Source: Verrucomicrobiaceae bacterium UBA7681 (GTDB taxonomy: Bacteria; Verrucomicrobiota; Verrucomicrobiia; Verrucomicrobiales; Verrucomicrobiaceae). From it: a stretch of 64,000 nt of DNA. Within the stretch, counting starts at the first letter, position 1. Every line of letters begins with the position of its first letter. A program made the position numbers and the translations under genes. This document shows, piece after piece, positions 45,701 to 52,680 of the stretch. Location of the stretch: positions 257,935-321,934 of the forward strand of contig DLGZ01000048.1 in the NCBI GenBank assembly GCA_002482965.1, read 5' to 3'. Below the pieces are notes generated by a model that was not told where the DNA came from, made no database searches, and saw nothing but the letters and a program-made list of their open reading frames with translations.

Positions 45701-46848
45701 CCCTGAACATCGAAGGTATTGGCGGAGGAGTTGGCAAAAGAGACCGCACCGGCGTCGGCGAGAGCACTGCCACCGCTGATGCGCAGTGTGGAAGCAGAGA
45801 TGGCGGTACCGCCTGCGTAGGTGTTCGTTCCTGTTAACGCGATGATACCCACCCCGCTGATCGTCACACCACCAGCGCCTGAAATGTTCCCGCTGATGGT
45901 GAAAACGCTGTTCGCGGAGGCTGTACTGAGGGTGGCGACCTTGCCGCTGGCGATGGTGATGTTTCCCAACCAACTGACGGATGGTGTGATGAGGGTGGCA
46001 ATGTTGGTGGTGAGCGTGCCTGAGTTGACAAAGTTCAGCGTGGTACCTGAGGCGTAGTTGTAATTGGTGTTACCGCCAGTGTTCTGCCGGATGTCAAAGC
46101 CGCCGCTGATGATGTTGATGGTGGCGAGTCCGTTCAAGGCACCGCTGTTTTCCAGCAGGCTGATGGGTCCGGTGGTGTTGACATTGAGCGTACCGCCTCC
46201 GGCGAAGGATGAGTTGTTCAGCCAGATGCGTGTACCTGTGAGTGTGACCGAGCCAGTGGCGATGAGCGCGGTGGAAATGGTGGGAATGATCGACGAAGAA
46301 CCGGTGGAACTGTTAATGATGGCACCATCGCTTAGCGTGATGGAAGTGCCGCCGCTGAGGGTGACCGCACCTTCTTCAAAATAAAGTCCATTGGCAGACT
46401 GCTCGCCGCTGACGGTGATGGCAGTACCAGCGGTGCCATTGGTCCCTGCGGAAAAGTGCAGGTCGTTGGTGCCGTCGGTGGTGCTCTGGAAGGTGTTGGT
46501 AACACCGGCTGGGTCGGTGTTCCAAAACAAGCTGGTGCCCCAGGTGCCCGTGGCGGCACCGGAGCCGTCGGCTATGCCATTGGTGTCCCAGTACAAGTCG
46601 TTGGCCGCCTGCAGTCTGCCATTGGGACAGACCATGGTCAGGAAACAAATGGTCCAGACGATGGTCGGCGCAAAACAGCCATTCACCCACGCCCCCAAAG
46701 CACGCAGCGATGACGCTGCGGCCTGCGGTAGAGGGAATGAAAATGAAAAGCGGGGGGCGGCAGCTGGGGTGGGGGCGGCGTTCAAATCAACGAGGTTTTT
46801 TACCAGACATGCATCTGGGGGGCGAAGGGAGAAAATAGCATACGCCAT
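42730..46848 (-). CDS. Large autotransporter-repeat surface protein with PEP-CTERM tail
   Basis: This 1372-residue exported protein consists almost wholly of beta-strand repeats. An internal hydrophobic stretch (APTIVWTICFLTMVCPNG) ending before ANDLYWDTNG looks like the signal region; the true start may be later than the ATG at 46848. Autotransporter-associated strand repeats recur: NTYAGGTAI, NTFTGATTI, QTYTGATTV, NDYTGATYL, STQTGTTTV. There is no beta-barrel. The last 25 residues are a PEP-CTERM signal: VVPEPARALLLLLGI then CLRRRRA, a likely substrate for the exosortase at 26183-27157. It may be a secreted adhesin or matrix protein; strong Ser/Thr/Gly/Asn bias. Confidence 0.9.
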   Translation of the reverse strand: MAYAIFSLRPPDACLVKNLVDLNAAPTPAAAPRFSFSFPLPQAAASSLRALGAWVNGCFAPTIVWTICFLTMVCPNGRLQAANDLYWDTNGIADGSGAATGTWGTSLFWNTDPAGVTNTFQSTTDGTNDLHFSAGTNGTAGTAITVSGEQSANGLYFEEGAVTLSGGTSITLSDGAIINSSTGSSSIIPTISTALIATGSVTLTGTRIWLNNSSFAGGGTLNVNTTGPISLLENSGALNGLATINIISGGFDIRQNTGGNTNYNYASGTTLNFVNSGTLTTNIATLITPSVSWLGNITIASGKVATLSTASANSVFTISGNISGAGGVTISGVGIIALTGTNTYAGGTAISASTLRISGGSALADAGAVSFANSSANTFDVQGSEVIGGLSAGSLASSSVVNLASGQTLTLSSGTQSYSGTFTGSGRLTVAGAIQTLASAVTLNDVSVTSGALTFSATSNVLTNVTVSGGILTLSASNTLTNLTVSGGAVTLSTANTITNGLTLSGGTVVLLNAGSAGSSTIQASGGTLQFGVARGSTFTLANAITVSAGTRTLLSPQVNGGSAGTGTVNFGGTLTINAGGILTLGTPVVNTAYGTANGALVFGAAATSGTKFQLNGSNFTLTGLSTAFTPGTAAVENGSNTAVTLTVALAASTANTYAGTLRNGGTGALAFTLNGAADSVLTLGGANTFTGATTITSGSLILANSLALQSSTVTTGGTGIVFDSSVASHSFTFGGLTGTTDLALTDNASNAVTLTIGNNGASQTYSGVLSGAGALTKVGAGIQTFSAAQTYTGATTVNAGTLRILFGSGAPTSNIINSGSALVLGGGTFFQQQSTLGPNSQILNGATIRAGSSVINQTRTGGGIMSLTLGAITREAGGTVVFSANGGGGSGIAATGTNSASGIIGGYATFYVENGNANYTNGTGWATYSSGKIVALATGLYSNTSATTASTNLDLTASLTLNANVTVGSIRFNSAIATPTLTLNGTHTIGSGGILVTPTVAGNATLITGGSLTSGNGQDIIIIQNNTSAALTVDATLTGAVGLTKSGGGQLILSGTNDYTGATYLNGGITSISSNANLGAVATGSAVNLNGGTLSATASMTLDNGGSAQRNITLGSNGGTLDVATGQTLTVSGSISGDGALNKTGAGTLVLSGASTQTGTTTVTAGNLQVGASSSGQTGTGQVVLNGATAVLSGTGQIQGTTTVTQGTVRPGDNGGTAVGTLTTSELIFTPVAATTVIELQITGSSATSTLASDKILISGALTLNVNSNIVVNGDTYTATLGDTFVLLDWNTVLDTGTTSVFSIGTNNRTGANIGNEGNLDLPDLSTYGLTWQILDFSGSGSLTLVVVPEPARALLLLLGILPLCLRRRRA

Positions 46849-46940
46849 AGCCTGGGTGTTTTCGACGGCAAAATAATGCCCTCGGCACTAGGGGAAAGCG
46901 TCAACCCAGATAAACCTTTAACTGCCACTGGCGGTGAGCC

Positions 46941-47807
46941 TTACACCAGCTTGGCCAGCGCGTCCGGCAGGGGTAGAACGAAGTCCATTTTTTCCTCGGT
47001 CGCGGGGTGGAAGAAATGGAGCTCGCTGGAGTGAAGGCCCAGACGGCGGGCGGGATCGGTGGTGGCACCGTAGGGCTTGTCGCCGATGATGGGATGGCCC
47101 ATGTCGGAGAGGTGGACGCGGATCTGATGGCGGCGGCCGGTTTCGAGCTTCAATTCGACGAGCGTGGTGTGGTGCGTACGCTTGAGCACTTTGAAGTGGG
47201 TGATGGCCTCGCGGGTGTCTTCATCCGGCGGGACGCTGCGGACGCGGAGGGAGAACTCTTCATTGAGGTGGCAGCGCAGGGTGCCGGAATCGCGCTTGAT
47301 GACGCCTTCGGCGATGGCGAGGTATGTTTTGTCGAAGCGATGCCAGTTCTGCTGCAGGATGCGCTTGAAGGGCTCGGTTTTGGCGAAAACGATGAGGCCG
47401 GAGGTGTCGCGGTCCAGGCGGTGGACGATCCAGACGCGATTGCGGACATCGGTGCCGCGCACATGGTCGGTGAGTGCGGCGTAGGCGGTGCGGCCACTGC
47501 CGGAATCCGTGGCCACGGTGAGCCAGCCGGCCCCTTTGTTCAGCACGATGATGGCCTCGTCTTCATACACGATGCTGAGACCGGCAGGTATGGGGGTCAC
47601 GTCGGCCCGTGGGGCACGCTCCACCTTGATGGTGATCTTGTCGCCGGGCTTGAGCTTGTGGTCGTGGCGGGTCACGGCGTGGTCATTCACGCGGACGCTG
47701 CCGTATTTGAGCCACTGCTTGAGACGCGTGCGCTTCATGTCCGGCCAGTTCTCAAAGAGAAAGGGCAGGAGTTCGACGGTTGCGGTGACGGTGCGTTGCT
47801 CAGACAT
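46941..47807 (-). CDS. RluA-family pseudouridine synthase
   Basis: This 288-residue enzyme converts uridine to pseudouridine in rRNA or tRNA. It has an N-terminal S4 RNA-binding domain (about 20-62, MKRTRLKQWLKYGSVRVND) and the RluA catalytic motif HRLDRDTSG with D132. Later family motifs are KTYLAIAEG and TGRRHQIRVHLSDMGHPIIGDKPYG. The exact target position (RluA, RluC or RluD type) cannot be decided. It diverges from the small cytochrome gene with 83 bases between them. Confidence 0.94.
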   Translation of the reverse strand: MSEQRTVTATVELLPFLFENWPDMKRTRLKQWLKYGSVRVNDHAVTRHDHKLKPGDKITIKVERAPRADVTPIPAGLSIVYEDEAIIVLNKGAGWLTVATDSGSGRTAYAALTDHVRGTDVRNRVWIVHRLDRDTSGLIVFAKTEPFKRILQQNWHRFDKTYLAIAEGVIKRDSGTLRCHLNEEFSLRVRSVPPDEDTREAITHFKVLKRTHHTTLVELKLETGRRHQIRVHLSDMGHPIIGDKPYGATTDPARRLGLHSSELHFFHPATEEKMDFVLPLPDALAKLV

Positions 47808-47890
47808 GGGGTCTCATGCCACGGAAAAAAGAAGCTGGCTAAGGAAAAGCGGGGTGGCACGTTCCTGCTGAGCTCAAAAACGCGCCTCTC

Positions 47891-48463
47891 ATGCCCCTGC
47901 TTCGCCCTTTCCTGATCGTTCCATTCCTTGCAGCCTCCTCCGTCTTTGCGGTGGATTTCAAGAAGGACATTGCGCCCATTTTGGAGAAGAACTGCTACGA
48001 GTGCCACAGCCGAAAGACAGGCAAAAAGAAGGCCGGTTTTATGTTTGACGACCTGGAGTACTTTAAGGGGGACATCGCCGACAATGATGTGGCGCAGATC
48101 CGTCCGGGAAAACCTTCGGAAAGCCATTTCCTAGAGGTCCTCGTCAATGACGGCAAGAACCACATGCCGCCCAATGAAAACCTTTCCAGCTCGGACATCA
48201 AAAAGATCACGGAATGGATCAGCGAAGGGGCGAGTTTTGACAAAGATGCTCCGAAACTTGCCCCCACAGCGGTCAAAAAATCGCTGCCACCGATCATGAG
48301 CTGGACCAGTACCGAAGGCAAAACGATCAAGGCGGGTTTTGTGCGTTTAGAAGGCGGGAATGTGGTGCTGCGGATGCCAGCCAACGGTCAGGAGGCATCC
48401 GTGGCGCTAACGAGGCTGTCTGAGGCCAGCCAGAAGCTGGCGCGTGATTGCGCGGCACCTTGA
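47891..48463 (+). CDS. Exported cytochrome c domain protein
   Basis: This 190-residue exported protein carries a single planctomycete-type cytochrome c domain. A signal peptide (MPLLRPFLIVPFLAASSVFA) is followed by VDFKKDIAPILEKNCYECH, with the haem motif at residues 35-39 and a candidate axial Met in NHMPPNENLSSSDIKKITEWI. The C-terminal 60 residues form a small beta-rich extension (SWTSTEGKTIKAGFVRLEGGNVVLRM) like the SHD1-type or ancillary domains of PVC proteins. It converges on the cysteine-cluster gene with 2 bases between stops. Confidence 0.85.
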   Translation: MPLLRPFLIVPFLAASSVFAVDFKKDIAPILEKNCYECHSRKTGKKKAGFMFDDLEYFKGDIADNDVAQIRPGKPSESHFLEVLVNDGKNHMPPNENLSSSDIKKITEWISEGASFDKDAPKLAPTAVKKSLPPIMSWTSTEGKTIKAGFVRLEGGNVVLRMPANGQEASVALTRLSEASQKLARDCAAP

Positions 48464-48465
48464 GA

Positions 48466-48897
48466 TCAGATATCCGCCAGAGCGTCACTGACGGCGGCTT
48501 CGAGGGGGCGTGAGCCGCTGCCGCCGAGACGTTCGTCGAGGGCTTCGAGACGCTGGATGAGATCTGCGACGTGCTTGCGTGGATACATGCCACCGGCTTC
48601 GGCACAGAAGTGGGTGCGACAGCCAAAAGGGCGGTTTTTGTAGATGGTGCAGCGGCCCTCACGGCCCAGCAGGGGGCAGGCCCCATCAGGATGAGGTTTG
48701 AGCGCCTTGCGACCGCTGGCGCGAACTCCCTGTGCTGCATACAAAGCTTCTCCTCGGGTGAGCATCGGCGTGTGTCCTGCGAGCCGGAAGTGACAGCAGC
48801 CGGTGCGCATCTCACACTGGCGAGGCAGGGGGCGGCGCTCCAGCTCGGCATAAATCGCCTCTATTTCTTGGCGGTGGTCTGGCTTCGGAGGTTTCAT
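48466..48897 (-). CDS. YkgJ-type cysteine-cluster protein
   Basis: This protein, 143 residues from the ATG at 48897, belongs to the zinc/iron-chelating cysteine-cluster family (YkgJ). It contains C28, C34 and C35 in RQCEMRTGCCHFRL, then CPLLGREGRCTIYKNRPFGCRTHFC, the usual spread of metal-binding cysteines. Alternative ATGs at 48915 and 48981 would lengthen the N terminus without adding conserved sequence. Members probably bind a metal or Fe-S centre; their function is not established. Confidence 0.85.
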   Translation of the reverse strand: MKPPKPDHRQEIEAIYAELERRPLPRQCEMRTGCCHFRLAGHTPMLTRGEALYAAQGVRASGRKALKPHPDGACPLLGREGRCTIYKNRPFGCRTHFCAEAGGMYPRKHVADLIQRLEALDERLGGSGSRPLEAAVSDALADI

Positions 48898-49076
48898 ACG
48901 GGGTGCATTCAGCATGGCTGTGCTGGCTTTTGTGGCACGCGATTTTTGCAAAGCGTCATTTTGAGATTTGAGATTTCCCATTCCACCCCCATCGTACGAG
49001 CCCGGGATGTCGCACCAGTCCAGTTACCGCGTCATCCGGGATCAACCACCATCCTCTAGAGACACCTGAATCACGC

Positions 49077-51659
49077 ATGAGTCTGCCTGAAATCGCCGGA
49101 CATGAATTGCAGGACCTAGTCGGCAGTGGGCGGTGTGGTGCTGTGTATCGGGCGGTGTCCACCAACGGCAAAGCCTGTGCGGTGAAGGTGTTCAGTTCGA
49201 TGGCGATCAATCGCAAGGCCCTGGCCACCGCGTTCCGCGCTTTGCAGCAGATGCCGCACCATCGCGGTGTGCTGCCGGTGGAGAGCTACAGTTTTGACAG
49301 AACGCCCTATTTTTGCGTGATGCCGCTGGTCGGCGTGATGACGAAGGACAACCATGGCCGCCGTCAATGGCAGACGCCGACGCTGGAAGCCGCCTGCAAC
49401 GGCCTGCCCCCGGAGCAGGCCTGGCGTCACATCTATGAGGTGGCCGATGCACTTTCCTGGCTGCACAAGCACGGCATCCCGCATGGCAACCTGCGCCCGT
49501 CGAACATCTTGCTGGAGGACGATGCGGAATCTTCGATCCGTCTCACCGACATCGCGCAGGGCTGGGTGGGGGGGATTCATCACCTCGAACTGACGGATCA
49601 TTTTGTGCATCTGTGCCCGGAGCAGGCGGAAAACCCGGATGGCGTGTTCGCCGGCTATGGGCCTTCATGGGATGTGTACAGCTTTGGTGTGCTGGCGTAT
49701 CGCCTGCTCAACGGCGTGCTGCCGCGCGGTGCGGAAATGTGGGAGAGCGAGGTCGAACGCGCCCGGCAGCAGGCGGCGTCAGGACTGGCGATGCAGGTGG
49801 ACAGCAATGCGCTGCTGGCCGCCGTCAAAGCGCAGCCGAAAATTTACTGGCCAGAGGCAGCGCAGTCCAAGTGGGAGGAACGCCGTCGCAACATCATCGA
49901 GCGGGCCTTGGATTTGAACCCGGCTGCGCGCTGGGCTGACATGCGCGAGATTGTACGTGAGTTTGAGGTGCTCGAAAGCGACTACCTGCTCGAAGAATCG
50001 CGTGATCAGACGGTCCGCGAGCGTCAAAAGCAGGCGAAGAAGGTGCTTTCACTGCAGACCACGGCCATCGCGCTGCTGACCATTTTCGTGCTTTGCTTTG
50101 TTTACGCCTTCAAAACCCAGCGAAATCTGAACAAGGCGGAGAACACCATCGCCAGCATCAATGATGTGCATAAGATGGAGAATGATGCGCACCAAAGCCG
50201 CATTGACCTGCTGACAGGAGAGCGCGACAATGAGCGCAGCGCCAAGGCGGTGGCGGATCAAAACCTGCAGAACTCGCAGAACGCGGTGGACCAGTTCCTC
50301 ACACAACTGCTGCAGACTCCCACGGGCAACGAGATGGAGGCAGGCTTTCAGAAGGAGCAGCTCCGCGATGCGCTGGCCTACTGCATGCGCGGCCTGCCTG
50401 CCCTGGAGCAATCACCGGCGCTCGGCGTCGAACGGTTGCGTTCCTATGGCAACATCGGCCAGCTACACCTCAAGCTGCGCAACAGCGTGCAGGCGGTGGT
50501 TTACCTCACAAAGGCGCGTGATCAGGCGGCTGAATTGATCCGCAAGGGGAATGGCGAAGGAGCCCAGATCGCGCTCTACCAGCAGTGGCTGGGCCGCTAC
50601 AGCCTGCTCCTCTCCGACATCCGAGGACGCGAGGGGCGCCATGTCGAATCCCTCACGCTGCTCAAGGAAGCCACGGTCAACCTCGACAAGGGCCTGGTCG
50701 CTGATCCGAAAAACCGGCTGGCGCGCAATGAATGCGCCCGTGCGTGGCTGGAATACGGCCTGCGTACGCTGCGCAACGGTGATGTGGCCGACTCCGAGCA
50801 GGCGCTGGCGCGAGTGCCGACGATCCTCGATGCCAAGATGATCGGACACGAATTGATCAGCGACGAAAAATTCATCCTCGCGCGCGCCAAGTTTGCCAAA
50901 GGCATCAGCCAGCGTGATGCGGGCAAGGTGGAGGAGGCGTTGAACACGCTGATTGATTCCGTGAAGGACATGGGCGAGCTCGTACTCGGCAGCAGCCCGC
51001 GCAATCAGGACCAAGCATTGCTGCTGGCCGAGGCGTACACCGAACTGGCAGAACTGATCGGGCGTCATTTCAGTGGTTCGGATGCCAAGGAGGCGCACAA
51101 CCAGGCCGTCCCGATCCTGCTGGAACTCATCCGTTTGCTGCCTGAGTGGGCCGAGGTGAAGTACCTGCTGGCCCGCAACTACGGTGCCATTGCATCGCTC
51201 GCGCGTGATGCTGGCAACCCGACTGAGGCAAGCAAGAAGAAGCAGGACGCCATCGAACTGGTGAACGAAATCCTCGCGGACGACAAGGACAACGTACGCT
51301 ATGGCTTTCTGCTCGCGAAACTGCGGGGTGAATACGCGGAACTGCTCGCTGACAGCGGCAAGACTACCGCCGCCATTCCGATTGCGAAGCAGGCTGTGGA
51401 ATCGCTCGAAGCACTCATTCAAGCGCAGCCTGCCAATGACAAACTCACGCCGGAGCGCCGCATGTGGGCCAGCCAGCTCGCGCAGCTCTATGGCTCTCTG
51501 GGACACACCAGCGAGAGCGCCGGCAAGAAGACCGAGGCTAAAGCCGCTTTTGCCAACGCCGTGGCCATCTGGGAAAAACTTGCCGCCTCCATCGCCAATG
51601 ACGAGGCCATCCAGACGGGTCTCAACTGGAGCAAGGGCCGTCTTGCGAAGCTGAAATGA
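49077..51659 (+). CDS. Membrane-anchored pseudokinase with TPR-like domain
   Basis: This 860-residue protein has a Ser/Thr kinase-like domain (about 6-300), one transmembrane helix (about 324-345), a coiled coil (350-410) and an alpha-helical TPR-like region to the end. The G-loop is GSGRCGAVY and the ATP lysine K37 in ACAVKVF. The HRD motif reads H136-G-N138 (HGNLRPSNILL), so the catalytic Asp is Asn and the following Lys is Arg. The DFG position reads D158-I-A. It may bind ATP but is probably catalytically dead or weak, acting as a signalling scaffold. It overlaps sufE by 4 bases. Confidence 0.87.
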   Translation: MSLPEIAGHELQDLVGSGRCGAVYRAVSTNGKACAVKVFSSMAINRKALATAFRALQQMPHHRGVLPVESYSFDRTPYFCVMPLVGVMTKDNHGRRQWQTPTLEAACNGLPPEQAWRHIYEVADALSWLHKHGIPHGNLRPSNILLEDDAESSIRLTDIAQGWVGGIHHLELTDHFVHLCPEQAENPDGVFAGYGPSWDVYSFGVLAYRLLNGVLPRGAEMWESEVERARQQAASGLAMQVDSNALLAAVKAQPKIYWPEAAQSKWEERRRNIIERALDLNPAARWADMREIVREFEVLESDYLLEESRDQTVRERQKQAKKVLSLQTTAIALLTIFVLCFVYAFKTQRNLNKAENTIASINDVHKMENDAHQSRIDLLTGERDNERSAKAVADQNLQNSQNAVDQFLTQLLQTPTGNEMEAGFQKEQLRDALAYCMRGLPALEQSPALGVERLRSYGNIGQLHLKLRNSVQAVVYLTKARDQAAELIRKGNGEGAQIALYQQWLGRYSLLLSDIRGREGRHVESLTLLKEATVNLDKGLVADPKNRLARNECARAWLEYGLRTLRNGDVADSEQALARVPTILDAKMIGHELISDEKFILARAKFAKGISQRDAGKVEEALNTLIDSVKDMGELVLGSSPRNQDQALLLAEAYTELAELIGRHFSGSDAKEAHNQAVPILLELIRLLPEWAEVKYLLARNYGAIASLARDAGNPTEASKKKQDAIELVNEILADDKDNVRYGFLLAKLRGEYAELLADSGKTTAAIPIAKQAVESLEALIQAQPANDKLTPERRMWASQLAQLYGSLGHTSESAGKKTEAKAAFANAVAIWEKLAASIANDEAIQTGLNWSKGRLAKLK

Positions 51660-52081
51660 GCCTTGATGAAAAACAGCAGTCGCTCATCGACGACCTGAAC
51701 ATCATCCACGATCCGCACGAGCGGCTGAACGCGATCGTCTCGCGCGGACATGCGTTGAAGCTGGATGAGGCGCACAAAACTGAAGCGAACCTCGTACCCG
51801 GCTGCGTCTCGCGCGTGTGGCTGCATGGCGAACTCGTCGATGGCCGCACGCGCTTCGTCTGCGATGCCGAATCACCGATGGTCAAGGGGCTCGCCGCGCT
51901 GCTGTGCGAATTGTACACCGATGCTGATCCTGCCGAAGCCGCCGCAGTCGAGCCTCGTGTGTGGGAAGCCTGCGGCTTCACCAAAATGCTTTCGCCCACG
52001 CGCTTGAATGGTCTGGCCAACATGCGGATCAGGATCCGCGGGATGGCAAATGAGTTCATCGCTTCAAACTCGTCTCATTGA
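51656..52081 (+). CDS. sufE: SufE-family sulfur acceptor protein
   Basis: SufE accepts persulfide sulfur from the cysteine desulfurase SufS for Fe-S cluster assembly. The 141-residue protein has the acceptor cysteine C50 in NLVPGCVSRVWL and the conserved GLAALLCELY and CGFTKMLSPTRLNGLANM. It overlaps the pseudokinase stop by 4 bases and the next gene's start region. No sufS or sufBCD lies nearby, so it is separated from the usual suf operon. Confidence 0.92.
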   Translation: MSLDEKQQSLIDDLNIIHDPHERLNAIVSRGHALKLDEAHKTEANLVPGCVSRVWLHGELVDGRTRFVCDAESPMVKGLAALLCELYTDADPAEAAAVEPRVWEACGFTKMLSPTRLNGLANMRIRIRGMANEFIASNSSH

Positions 52082-52083
52082 CC

Positions 52084-52671
52084 ATGCTTCGTCTGCAAAA
52101 CTTCCATGGTGCTGAACTGGCGCCGCATCTCGATGCGCTGGGCGAACTGCGCATCGCGGTGTTCCATGAGTATCCTTATCTGTATGCCGGGACTCTGGAG
52201 CATGAGCGCGAGTACCTGAGCACCTACTTGCAGTCGAGCGGCAGTCTTGTCGTCCTGGTGTTTGATGATGACCGGGTCGTGGGTGCGACCACCTGCCTGC
52301 CGATGATCGATGAAGGGCCCGAATTTCAAGCGGCGTTCGTGCAGGCCGGGTATGATCTCGCCACCCTCTGCTACTTCGGCGAATCGATCCTGCTGCCTGC
52401 CTACCGTGGCCAGGGCATCGGCAAGGAGTTCTTTGTGCGGCGTGAGGCGCATGTTCGAAAACTGGGCCTGAAACTCAGCACCTTCTGCGCGGTGGACCGC
52501 CCTGCCGAGCATCCGCTGCGTCCACTGGGCTATCGGCCGCTCGATGATTTTTGGCGCAGCCAGGGCTATGTGAAACGCCCCGAATTGCAGGCCACTTTTG
52601 TATGGCAGGAGATCGGCGAGGAGACTGAGTCCCCGAAGACGCTGACATTTTGGACCAAAGAACAGGCGTAA
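52084..52671 (+). CDS. GNAT family N-acetyltransferase
   Basis: This protein (195 residues from the ATG at 52084; a TTG at 52078 overlapping the sufE stop is possible) is a GCN5-related N-acetyltransferase. The acetyl-CoA site is ILLPAYRGQGIGKEFFVRRE at about 100-120. The N-terminal half contains VVLVFDDDRVVGATTCLPM, the strands typical of the fold. It is almost certainly cotranscribed with the pseudokinase and sufE genes. The acceptor is unknown. Confidence 0.85.
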   Translation: MLRLQNFHGAELAPHLDALGELRIAVFHEYPYLYAGTLEHEREYLSTYLQSSGSLVVLVFDDDRVVGATTCLPMIDEGPEFQAAFVQAGYDLATLCYFGESILLPAYRGQGIGKEFFVRREAHVRKLGLKLSTFCAVDRPAEHPLRPLGYRPLDDFWRSQGYVKRPELQATFVWQEIGEETESPKTLTFWTKEQA

Positions 52672-52680
52672 CAGCACGGG

